In this document: positions 47,601 through 57,905 of the stretch, piece after piece
Numbering within the stretch: position 1 is the stretch's first letter
How the letters are laid out: the number at the start of each line of letters is the position of its first letter
Origin: Caprimulgus europaeus
Taxonomy: Eukaryota; Chordata; Aves; Caprimulgiformes; Caprimulgidae
NCBI GenBank assembly: GCA_907165065.1
Contig: OU015523.1
Coordinates: 24,703,834 to 24,767,833, forward strand
Length of the DNA stretch: 64,000 nt
Direction: 5' to 3'
Notes under the pieces: model-generated
Database searches by the model: none
Told to the model about the DNA's origin: nothing
The model's input: the letters and a program-made list of their open reading frames with translations, nothing else
Program-made: the position numbers and the translations under genes

Positions 47601-50600
47601 GGGGGCATCCACAACTTCCCTGGGCAACCTGTTCCAGTGCCTGACCACCCTCACAGTGAAGAATTTCTTTCTAATATCCAATCTAAACCTACCCTCTATT
47701 AGCTTAAAGCCATTCCCCCTTATCCTGTCATTAACTGCCCTTGTGAAAAGTCCTTCCCCAGCTTTCCTGTAGGCCCCCTTCAGGTATTGGAAGGCTGCTA
47801 TAAGATCTCCCCAGAGCCCTCTCTTCTCCAGGCTGAACAGCCCCAACTCTTTCAGCCTGTCCTCATAGGAGAGGTGCTCCAGCCCTTGGATCATCCTCGT
47901 GGCCTCCTCTGGACTCGTTCCAACTGGTCCATGTCTTTCTCGTGTTGGGGTCTCCAGAACTGGTCACTGTACTCCAGGTGGGCCTTACAAGAGCGGAGTA
48001 GAGGGGGAGAATCGCCTCCCTCGACCTGCTGGCCACGCTTCTCTTGATGCAGCCCAGTATACAGTTGGCCTTCTGAGCTGCAAGCACACATTGCCAGCTC
48101 ATGTTGAACTTCTCGTCCACCACCACTCCCAAGTCCTTCTCTTCGAAGCTGGCCTCAAGCCACTCATTGCCCAGCCTGTACTTGTGCTTCAGGTTGCCCC
48201 AACCCAGATGCAGGACCTTGCATTTGGCCTTGTTGAACTTCATGAGGTTAGCACAGGCCCACCCTTCAAGCCTGGCAGGGTCCCTCTGGATGGCATCTCA
48301 TCCCTCCAGCATGTCAACCACACCACTCAGCTTGGTGTTATCAGCAAACTTGCTGAGGGTGCACTCAATCCCCCTGTCCATGTCATTGACAAAGATGTTA
48401 AAGAGCACCAGACCCAAGACCGAACCTTGAGGGACACCACTCATCACCGGTTTCCACTCAGACTTTGAGCTGTTGACCACAACTCTTTGAGTGTGACCAT
48501 CCAGCCAGTTCCTTATCCACCGAGTGGTCCATCCATCAAACCCATATACTTCCAATTTGGAGATAAGAATGCCATGTGGGACAGTGTCAAACACCTTGCA
48601 CAAGTCCAGGTAGATGACATCAATTGCTTTAGCCTTATCCACCAACGTTGTGACACCATCATAAAAGGCCACCGGATTGGTCAGGCACGATTTGCCCTTG
48701 GTGAAGCCATGTTGGTTGTCACCAATCACCTCCTCATTTTCCATGTGCCTTAGCAGAGTTTCTAGTTTCTAGGAGTATCTACTCCATGATCTTACCTGGC
48801 ACTGAGGTGAGACTGACTGGCCTGTAGTTCCCTGGGTCTTCTTTGTTATCCTTTTTAGAAATGGGGGTTATGTTCCCCTCTTTCCAGTCTGCAGGAACTT
48901 CTCCAGACTGCCAGGACTTTTCAAATATGATGGATAGTGGCTTTGCAACTTCATCCACCAGTTCCCTCAGGACCCGCGGATGCATCCCATCAGGTCGCAT
49001 GGACTTGTGCACCTGCAGGTTCCTTAGGTGCTCCCGAACCTGATCTTCTTTTACAATGGGCGGCTTTTCATTCTCCTGGACCCATCCTTGGATTTGTAGG
49101 ACTTGGGCAGTGTGGCATGCACCCTTGACAGTGAAGACTGAGGCAAAAAAGTCATTGAGCACCTCAGCCTTCTCAATGTCCCCAGTAACCATCTTTCCTG
49201 TCACCTTCCGGAGAGGGCCCACATTTTCCCTGGCCTTCCTTTTCTCCCCAACGTACCTATAGAAGCTTTTTTGTTGTCCTTGACGTCTCTGGCTAAATTT
49301 AATTCTGTCAGGGCCTTAGCTTTCCTAACCTGATCCCTGGCTTCTCAGGCAATTTCTCTGTATTCTTCCCAGGTTACCCGTCCTTCCTTCCACCCTCTAT
49401 AGGCTTCCTTCTTGATCCTAAGTTTGTTCAGGATCTTCCTATCAATCCATGCAGGCCTCCTGCTGTTTTTGCCTGCCTTCCTCTTTGTAGGGATGCATCG
49501 TTCCTGGGCTTGGAGGAAGAGACCTTTGAGTATGTTCCAACTGTCCTGCACCTCTCTTCCTTCCAGGAACTCATCCCATGGTACGTGACCAAGCAGATCC
49601 CTGAAGAGGTCAAAGTCTGCTCTCCTGAAATCCAGGGTAGTGAGCTTGGTGTGCACCTTCTTCACTGCTCTGAGGATCTCAAATTCCAACATTTCATGGT
49701 CACTGCAGCCAAGACTGCCCAAGAGCTTCACGTTCCCCACCAACCCCTCCTTGTTGGTGAGAATGAGGTCCAGCACGGCACCTCTCCTTGTCGGTTCCTC
49801 GACCACCTGGGAGAAGGAAATTGTCCTCCACACATTCCAGGAACAGCTTGGATTGTTTGTGGCCTGCTGTGTTGTCCCTCCAACAGATATTGGGGTGGTT
49901 GAAGTCCCCCATGAGGACCAGGGCTTGTGAACGTGAGGCTGCTCCTATCTGCCTATAGAGGGCCTCATCTGCTTGGTCTCCCTGGTCTGGTGGCCTGTAG
50001 CAGACCCCCACTGTAACATCCCCTTTTCCTGCCTTCCCTTTAATCCTTACCCAAAGACTCTCTGTTAGCTCCTCATCCATACCCAGGTGGAGCTCCATAC
50101 ACTCCAGCTGGTTGTTGACATAGAGGGCAACACCCCCTCCTCATCTCCCCTGCCTGTCCTTCCTGAATAGCCTGTATCCTTCCATTCCAACACTCCAGTC
50201 ATGGGAGCCATCCCACCATGTCTCAGTGGTGCCAATCAGGTCATAGCCCTGGGGGCATGCATACATTTCGAATTCTTCTTGCTTATTGCCCATTGGTAGC
50301 AGAGGATGGTTACCAATGGGCAAGAAACAAGAAGAATACAGTTACAGTAAGGACTAGCTCTGTATCCTCAGAGAGGAAGAACCTTGCAGTGTATAATGGG
50401 ATGAATTGCAGCTTTGTCTCTCTTTTCCCAGACCCAGTGCAGTGGTCGACAGACCAAGTGCTCCACTGGGTAGTGTGGGTGATGAAGGAGTTCAGCATGA
50501 CTGACATTGACCTCAATGCACTCGGCATTCCTGGGCGGGAGCTCTGCAGCCTCAGTCAAGAAGACTTTTTCCAGCGTGTCCCACGAGGAGAAATCCTCTG

Positions 50601-53600
50601 GAGCCATTTGGAGCTGCTTCGAAAATGTACGGGAGATTTTTCTGTAACTGATTTTACACTGATTTTAACTCCTCCTCCGCCAATTATCTCTTTTTTTTGT
50701 TGTTTTTTCTTTCTTTAAAGATGAAACCAATTGTGAGCAGTTGTTTTTCATCTATTTAATATTGCAGTAAAAATGAGAGCATCAATACAAGAGAACAGGA
50801 GGTATTAACGAGAATGCTGTTACAAAACTTGTCTGCATACAAAACACTCTTTGCCTATCTCTTATCAAACTTCATAACTAATAGTGAGGAAGTAGTGACT
50901 GATGATTCCTCCTTTGTTTTAATAAAGATTTTTAATTTGTGCATCTCCTGAATTTGACAGTTTTATAATCAAATATTGAATGAGTTTTTTAATGTACATC
51001 TCTGTGTCATACAGAAGTGAAGATTATTAAGCATAGGCAATGAGATCCTTAGATTGTACACAACACAACCGATAAGTGATGCATTATATGCGCATAATAC
51101 AATAATATATGTGTGCATTTCGGATTTACTGTGCTTGGATGGAACTTGCCAGACTAAAAACTATTTCAGTCTTATTTACATGATACAACTAAAGATTTTA
51201 GGGGGTGGAGAATGCATAAGATACTTTGGCATTCACCATGTACATCCTTATTTCTGAAAACTGAATGACAAGCATTAACTGTCTCTACTTCTAAGACCAT
51301 GAGCTATACGTGTCTCTTGCAAACTGAACCGAAATTTTTACTTTTTTCCTCTATGATATATGAGAGCTGTTGATCTTCAGGTGACTGGAAATTTGCGAGT
51401 TAAATAAAAACTTACTTTTTTTCTTCCTAATTTGCAGATGTATTGGCTAGCCAAGAACACACCGGAGAAATAGCAACTGTTACTATTGATCAGCGTAAGT
51501 ACTTCTGCCAGCAGGTAATTCAGACAATTAACTGTTTGCAGGTTTAGCACTGTACTCTGGGTAGTACAACATTTAGAAAATCACTAGACAGAGTAATTTT
51601 CCTGGGTGAGTGGAGGAGGGCATATTTTAAACTTCAAAGGAGAATGTTTGATTTCTCATTATTTTTTTATTAGCTGGAAGGTGTTGTATGACCTCAACTG
51701 TGAAAGTTTCTGACTTTCATTTTGCATGGTAGTTTTTCTACTCTCTTGAAATAAACTGTCTAGGACACATACCTGAGGTCTTGAATTGTTCTGGGTGTTT
51801 TTAGGTTATATATTGCATTAATGAATGGATATGTTAAAATGTTATAATTTCAAAATAAAGCATTTCTCAGAATTGAAAGAGAGTGTGGAAGAGAGACCTT
51901 GTTTAAAAAACAACACTAGAAAAAATACATTAAAGTAACTTTCCAGTTATTTGAAACTCATTCTTCCAGCTGAATCAGTGTCATCAATTATTAAAATGAA
52001 ACCATTTTCAGAAGACTTGTAAGCAGGCTATACGCTAAATAGATAGACCATGTATTATATCCTGGGTTTGTGTCTGGTTAAAGCCACCTAGGGTCGGGTA
52101 TTTGCATCCTCTTACACCATTTCAATAGAAGAGTATTTAATCACTGTTTGAATAGCAGATATGGAGGGTTGTACGGTGACTATAGAGAAAAGGGCATTAG
52201 GGTGGATCATATGGGAGCAGCATAAAGATGAAAAAAGACAAGAGGTGTTTTTTTTAATAGAAAAATGTAATACACATGATAATAAACTAAAGCTGATATT
52301 GTATACAAGTCTAAAACCACAGTCTCCACTGTAAGAAGTAAAAAGTCTTTAAATTATTCTTAGCATTTTGACTTTACAGTGTGTCCTTTTAGCAAAGGAA
52401 AAAAATAGCTCCTGGATTTTATGATAATACAGGTAATAAATAATATATGCGTATTTCTGTGCCAGCAATTTATAACTGATGTTCTGCAATGTTCTCTGCT
52501 CTATAGCTGTGCAGATTATTCCAGCATCTGTACAGCCTGCTACCCCAACCACCATTAAAGTAATAAACAGCAGTGCAAAGGCAGCTAAAGTACAGAGAAC
52601 TCCAAGGATCTCTGGGGAAGATAGAAGTTCCCCTGGGAACAGAACAGGTATTGTCTCCATTATTTTTAAATACAAATGCAGTAAACACTCATTGATTTGA
52701 ATTAGAGTTTTGTAGAACACATTTTTGTCACTCTAACTGTGAGGTTTGTAGAAGTCCATGTGGTACAAAGGGGACTGTGTCTACAGAATACATCACAAAC
52801 ACATGCAGACGTGGCAGGTTGGTTAGCTCACACAGGCACTATGTTAACTTGGTGCCACAGCTTTTGAGTCCTGTGTAAATAAGATGCTTCTCTTCCTATC
52901 ACTTAACAGTCTCTTTTCAAACCACTTCATAGCATTGATTCAAGATTTTAGCTTCTTTCCACTTTGCAATTGCAGAAAGGGGAGAAAAGAAACTATATGT
53001 TGAAGAATCCTAGCCTAGCGGCTACTTGTTCTACTTGGCCCCCCAGTTTAGTGACTTTAGAATTTAGCAAGTTTCAGATCACTATTTTGTTAAATGAATG
53101 CACCTTCTGGAAAACTGCACACTAAATCTGCAGTTTATTTTTTTGAGTTACTGTTACTCATGTATACTCTTTGATTGTTAACTCCTCTTAATTTTAATCT
53201 TATTTTTTCTTGGTGTCATTTTGATTTGGTTTTCTCTAGTGTTGTGATTTTTTTCTATTAAATCTTTTCCTCTCCTCCCCTTGAATTTTTATTTGTTTTA
53301 AATTGTCCATAATTACGATTATGTTATGATATCATTCAGGATTCTTAGGCTAAGATTTTATCAACTGACATCAATGAGGAATACTCTGTGTTTCTCCCTT
53401 TAAACATTAGGTCTGCTATCTGTGTTTCATTGAGAATTTAGAGATTTAACTGTAGATACATGAGTTAAAAAGAAATCTTAATGACTGGACATGAAAGGCA
53501 TTACATTGATATAAGCTGAAGTTTGGTGGGTTTTTTTATTTCTAATATTTCATGTTAAAAATTTGAGACTAAGCTATTTTTTGAAAACACTTCTATTACA

Positions 53601-56600
53601 TGTATAAGTATATATGTACATGCCTGAAGAGGACTAAGCAACTCTTGCTAAATCTGTTCTGTTTCAGGAATAGATATGTGTTTAAATGTCTGTTTAGTGG
53701 TTGTTTGTTTTGGTTTTTTTTTTCTTAAGTTCTAGGGACAGATTTATCAGAAATTGTGATTTATTTTTTTTTTTTATTAATCAGTTTCTTTTTAATAGAT
53801 TAATACTGATGAGTCTGCCAGAAAATGTTTACAAAAGAATAATTAGGAGAAATTAAGTGCAGGTTTTCCTTCGATCATATACTCTATGTTGGTCTGCTGT
53901 AATATGTTGGTTGAAAATTTTTAGCTATGAGTGGAATGTAAAAAGGACTACTTGAAATGGATCCTGTTATGCCTATTTGAACAGGAAACAATGGCCAGAT
54001 CCAGTTGTGGCAGTTTTTATTAGAACTTCTCACTGACAAAGATGCTCGGGACTGTATTTCTTGGGTTGGTGATGAAGGAGAGTTTAAACTGAATCAACCT
54101 GAACTGGTTGCACAGAAATGGGGACAGCGCAAAAACAAGCCCACAATGAACTATGAGAAGCTTAGTCGGGCTTTGAGGTAAGAAACTTTAGGAACTGATC
54201 AGGTATGAAGTGATTTGCTTTGCTTGGCTACTTTATTTTTAATTATCATAATACAAGACTTGTGGCTTTTTAGTAAAGGAATAAAAGATCCCCTGAAGCT
54301 ACTCCTTTCCATCAGATTGTACTAGTCACAGGAGAAAGATATTTGTTGGCTTTTTTCTTTTTTAATAAAATAACTAGTACAATAACCTTGAATATTTGAA
54401 AATGTATTTTCTTTTTTTGAGATTAGTGATCCCTGGCATGATAGTTAATTTGGGTAGCTTACTTACAGAAATTTAATTTCTTTTTGATGTTATCTTCAGC
54501 ATTTATGCTTTCAGTAATGTGCCAAACAATATTCATTATTGGTGAAAGATACGGAAATAACGTAAATACTCTGAATTATTGACTTATTTTTATATTTTGC
54601 AGTTTACTTGTTGATGTTCCTCTTGCTCTTTTTAATGGTATAAAGTGATACTTTCCTGTAATTAGGTAATAATTAGTAGTTTTCTGTATGTAACAATTTT
54701 TTCTGTGTGTAACAAAACTTTTTTTAAGTTCAAATATTCATTGATTGATTCCATGTTCTTATGGTAGGGATGCTAAATTTAAAAATACAGTTGTGATTCC
54801 AACATAATGAACTTCTATCATCTGAAGATGTGGAAGTGTTTCAGGCTGTCTTCATTCCGTCATGATTTTGTAGTTTCACACTGATAAAAGGGACTTCTGT
54901 TATTGAATTACTGCAGGTGATAAGCTTGAGGAGGGGGAAGAATGCAAGTGTCTGAATTTTAGACTTCTTTTTTCCCTGATTGTTTGGGCCTCTGGAATCA
55001 TTTGAAGATTCATCTAAGTTCTCTGAAATCATTAAGATTGAACTTCTGATTTCTTATTCGGTTATGGTTAAATCTATTTATCTATTTGTTTTCAAGAGAG
55101 GTATTTATTGCCTAATGCTGCAAATATTTAAGCAGTTTTCAGAACTACTTTTATATGAATGAAGTTGCATATTGCTTGAAGTCTGAGAACAAAGATTTAC
55201 TTTTCAGCATTTCTTCTTTTGGCTACGTTATTTTTCTAAAAGGAAGTAAAACTCATCTAGCATTGTTTTTTAAAAAAATCAAATTCTATTTTAAAATACC
55301 TCTATGAGAAATGATGGTAAGTTACCATTTGCTGGCTCTCTTTAGTCTTTTAGGGAGGTCTTAAGCAACATCTGTATGCATAATGCTGAATGGATACTTT
55401 CACTGGGAGAGATTGAAGTCTAGAAGACGATGAATGGCACAGAGTCAGTAAAGAATGACTGGTATCTCATTTACATGAACAGAAGAATCAGAAGAAACTA
55501 GGAGGCACTAGATACACAGCTTAACTGTACCCTTTCATTTGTCTTGTAACTTCTTTAGGCACAGTATTGTGGATGCCAGAATTATTTTATGAGTTTGAGA
55601 GGAGAGTGGACAAAAATAAATATTTTGAAGGATATTAAGTATGGAGAGATGCAACTTCTAGAAGTTCCTGAGACTCAGATAATTGAAAGCAAGACAGAGC
55701 ATTTTTATATGCTTACTCTACTTTCATGCTTTTTTTTAGGCATCTTCTTTTGGTCTGTTGAAGTCTACATCCTGTTCTATATAGATTTTTAATCTGGTCT
55801 TGTACGTCTGTCCTTGCATTATTTATGTATTAAAATAGAATGCTACTTTTTTCATAGGATCACAGAATCCTTCAGATGAGAAGGGCCTCAGGAGGTCTCT
55901 TGTCCAACCTGCTGCCCAAAGCTGGGTCTTTGCAGTAGAGCTGCTTCCCAGCCTGTACTGTTGCAATACCATTCCCATATTTCCAGTATGTTTTTGTGAA
56001 TCTGTGTTTGTGTGCTGAAGTGAAAACTTTCTGGGACATCAGAATAATGTAATTATACTATTTTTTGGGTTTTGTCAACGAACTCTGCAAAAGATCTTAA
56101 AGGCAGTTGAAGAACTTTAGAATAATGTTGTTATCATTGGGATATTAAACAGATGTCTGCACAGTAATTTGCATAAATTGCTATTAGAGAAGTTTTTAAT
56201 TTATATTTTAGTCACGGAATTAGATTCCTCAGAAAGTTGCCGTTTTGGCAGCTGCGTAAATATTGACATGTTTTCTAACACTTGAATGTCTGAAGGGATA
56301 TTTAATGCGTCTTACAGATCCCAAGATAAGTGCTGTTGTCAAGCAAAAGTTTTACTAAAAAATGGTGATATGTTTTGTTTACTAATGTACTGAAATTACT
56401 GTGTCAATTGATTAATACAGAAAATGACATGATATTATTGGAAAATGTGCTAGATCTTCTGCCCAGCTGTAGGAAAACAGGCAGTATAGAAACTAGGACA
56501 GGGTGAAAAAGAAAAGAGCAGCTTTTTTTGTTACATACACCTTGGCAAATTTTCTAAAATCAGCATCTGTTTAATTATCCAGCGGGGAAGTGACACTTGA

Positions 56601-57905
56601 AGAAAAAGAATTAATTTCCTGTACACTTTTTCTATTAGAGCTAGGAGACAAAACTTACTTTTGCTGATGAATGAGAATCATCTTTGCTATGTAAGCATGT
56701 CACTCAGAGGACCGAGTTTTAGACAGCCAATAAATTTGAGCTGTTTTGTACTACATTTAGTTGATTATTTGGAGGAAATTGTAATTTTTTGTTGGTTTTT
56801 TTTTGGTGTTTTGTTGTTGTTTTGGTTTTGGGTTTTTTTTCAAATTTATCACTAGCTTGTTAAGCTCCACAAGTCAGTTACATCCCAGCCACTTGAGTTT
56901 TCTTAATGGGAAATGTAACGTGCACTCTATTAATGCCTGCAGCAGGACAGGAACAGCAACAAACCTGTAAAATTGTGACTTCTGTTCTGTTAATCTTACC
57001 TGAGGATTTATAGTGTCTCTGGAGTACAATGGGTCATACGGACTGTTACCTTTACTGTGTTTCTGCTCAGTCCAATAACTCTTCTGTGACACAAGGTAAA
57101 AAGTATTCATGGTTAGAGAAGTCACTTTCAGCTATAAATAAAGACAAAGGATGTAGTTTTGTCAGCATAAGAACTAGTCAAAAAAAGGAAAAAAACAAAC
57201 TAATTTTTTATAGTTTTATTTCCATGTTTGAATACAGTAGAGAGAGAGTGGCTGCCTCAGTAGCATAGAAACCACAATGCTAACTTTAAAATTTCCAATA
57301 TAATTTTTTTTTCCCTCTGAAAAGCAGAGACAAGAGTAAAGAAAGAAAAAGACAGTAATGAAGGAGGAAACACTTTCTTATTAAGGCAAAGCACCGTATA
57401 AACTTAACACTTCCTCCCAAGCTGTTCTAAAACTGCTCAGAGACCTTCATTTCTGAATTGATGCTTCCTACAGCTTATAAAATAATTACTGTGTTTTGTT
57501 TCTATTTAATGTAGCAAGGTGCTTGGAAAACTTTCTACCCTTTTCCCTTGGTTTATGAAATTGTGTGAGAATAATCATAAGAAAAAATCCTCCAAGTGAC
57601 GTTAAGTAAATTACTGAGGTGTATGGAATTACAGATGCTGAAAATTTACACTGATTTTTTTTTTTCTTTTTTACAGGTATTACTATGATGGAGACATGAT
57701 CTGCAAAGTGCAAGGCAAGAGGTTTGTGTATAAATTTGTCTGCGACTTGAAAACTCTCATTGGATACAGTGCAGCAGAGTTGAATCGGTTGGTCACAGAA
57801 TGCGAACAGAAGAAACTAGCAAAGATGCAGCTCCATGGCATTGCACAGCCAGTTACAGCAGTGGCACTAGCTACAGCATCCCTGCAAACAGAGAAAGATA
57901 ATTAA
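38617..57905 (+). CDS. GABPA: GA-binding protein alpha chain (ETS transcription factor)
   Basis: GABPA (NRF-2 alpha) binds GGAA sites through its ETS domain and pairs with GABPB, which supplies activation. It drives nuclear genes for oxidative phosphorylation and other housekeeping genes. Nine coding exons: 38617-38693, 40300-40444, 41373-41457, 45465-45710, 50432-50626, 51438-51494, 52507-52647, 53985-54177 and 57677-57905. They sum to 1368 nt, giving 455 residues (human 454). Order: N-terminal OST domain (about residues 35-121), PNT/SAM domain (about 168-252), linker with VKVQR-type basic stretch, ETS domain (about 320-400), C-terminal region used for GABPB pairing, ending ASLQTEKDN. Identity to mammals is very high. 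The one-residue excess lies in exon 6 (EHTGEIATV). A CR1 occupies intron 4. Confidence 0.98.
38694..40299. other. GABPA intron after coding exon 1, nothing recognised
   Basis: AT-rich, with no exon, RNA gene or repeat identified. An open frame near 39512-39847 has no splice context or family resemblance. Confidence 0.55.
40300..40444 (+). CDS. GABPA: GABPA coding exon 2: OST domain start
   Basis: 145 nt, acceptor TATTTAAG, donor CCAG|GTAAAT. It encodes [20 protein letters not shown], then [20 protein letters not shown] and EICLQDIQ. This is the beginning of the ubiquitin-like OST domain special to GABPA, which binds co-activators. Confidence 0.98.
41373..41457 (+). CDS. GABPA: GABPA coding exon 3: OST domain
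   Basis: 85 nt, acceptor TATCAAG, donor CAAG|GTAAGC. It encodes [20 protein letters not shown] and SVQVISRQ. The arginine in ISRQG replaces the tyrosine I recall at this place in human GABPA. Phase 0 to 1. Confidence 0.98.
41458..45464. other. GABPA intron 3, with low-complexity tracts
   Basis: No exon recognised. A/C-rich low-complexity sequence at about 41700-41775, a G/A-rich tract at 42540-42577 and a T/G-rich tract at 45064-45120. Nothing else is supportable. Confidence 0.55.
45465..45710 (+). CDS. GABPA: GABPA coding exon 4: end of OST, linker, PNT start
   Basis: 246 nt, phase 1-1, acceptor TATACCTAG, donor CTATG|GTAATA. It encodes [20 protein letters not shown], an acidic histidine-containing stretch ([18 protein letters not shown]) and [20 protein letters not shown]. 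Confidence 0.98.
46615..46858. mobile_element. ERVL-type LTR fragment in GABPA intron 4
   Basis: It carries the block TATCTCAACCTACAAGCC, then a C-rich/G-rich stretch, AACAGCTGTGTTAGCTGCTA and the ending AAAATTAACTCCACCCCAGC..AACCCAGTA, all familiar from abundant bird LTRs. Part of it resembles the 12130-12927 element. Orientation is uncertain because related subfamilies rearrange these modules. Confidence 0.6.
47459..50300 (-). mobile_element. CR1 LINE, long copy, minus orientation, in GABPA intron 4
   Basis: About 2.8 kb. The CR1 3' end (AGAATCATAGAATGGTTTGG on the plus strand) is at 47462 and its 5' end near 50300. Minus-strand frames retain most of ORF2: endonuclease pieces (50098-49345, with [12 protein letters not shown] and [12 protein letters not shown]), and reverse-transcriptase pieces at 49222-48779 and 48744-48298 ([29 protein letters not shown]), then the C-terminal part 48243-47547. 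At 48339-48337 the catalytic FADD motif reads FADN. Frames are shifted and interrupted, so it is inactive. A 27-bp foldback marks the 5' junction. Confidence 0.95.
50272..50338. repeat. Foldback at the CR1 5' junction
   Basis: Arms 50272-50298 and 50311-50337 are reverse complements over 27 bases with 2 mismatches and a 12-base spacer. The core is TTGCCCATTGGTA / TACCAATGGGCAA. The left arm is the first identifiable CR1 sequence; the right arm repeats that sequence inverted. Confidence 0.85.
50432..50626 (+). CDS. GABPA: GABPA coding exon 5: PNT (pointed) domain
   Basis: 195 nt (65 codons), phase 1-1, acceptor TCTTTTCCCAG, donor AAAAT|GTACGG. It encodes [40 protein letters not shown] and [20 protein letters not shown], the SAM/pointed protein-interaction domain. 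The donor departs from consensus at +4 (C) and +6 (G) and has T at the exon end. The exon starts about 130 bp after the disrupted 5' end of a CR1. Confidence 0.98.
51438..51494 (+). CDS. GABPA: GABPA coding exon 6: short linker
   Basis: 57 nt, phase 1-1, acceptor AATTTGCAG, donor CAGC|GTAAGT. It encodes [19 protein letters not shown]. The TGEIATV stretch differs from mammalian sequence and is one residue longer overall, which accounts for the 455-residue total. Confidence 0.96.
52507..52647 (+). CDS. GABPA: GABPA coding exon 7: linker before ETS domain
   Basis: 141 nt, phase 1-1, acceptor CTCTATAG, donor ACAG|GTATTG. It encodes [20 protein letters not shown], then [20 protein letters not shown] and SSPGNRT, a basic, serine/threonine/proline-rich linker. 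Confidence 0.98.
52648..53984. other. GABPA intron 7, nothing recognised
   Basis: AT-rich, T-rich in its second half, with no repeat or exon identified. Confidence 0.55.
53985..54177 (+). CDS. GABPA: GABPA coding exon 8: ETS domain, first part
   Basis: 193 nt, phase 1 to 2, acceptor TGAACAG, donor TTGAG|GTAAGA. It encodes [40 protein letters not shown] and ends YEKLSRAL. It carries helices 1 to 3 of the winged helix-turn-helix. The recognition helix R-A-L-R is split by the intron inside its second arginine codon (AG|G). Confidence 0.98.
54178..57676. other. GABPA intron 8, one CR1 scrap
   Basis: Apart from the CR1 3' fragment at about 55853-55960 there is no recognised feature. The G/T-rich tract near 56790-56840 is simple sequence. 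Confidence 0.55.
55853..55960 (-). repeat. CR1 3'-end fragment, minus orientation
   Basis: The plus strand reads ATAGGATCACAGAATCCTTC, then GAAGGGCCTCAGGAGGTCTC and TTGTCCAACCTGCTGCCCAA, the inverted CR1 3' UTR. It is diverged and short, in GABPA intron 8. Confidence 0.8.
57677..57905 (+). CDS. GABPA: GABPA coding exon 9: ETS domain end and C-terminus
   Basis: 229 nt including TAA, acceptor TTTTTTACAG. It encodes [20 protein letters not shown] and [20 protein letters not shown], the end of the ETS domain and the GABPB-contacting region, then the tail [15 protein letters not shown]. Confidence 0.98.
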
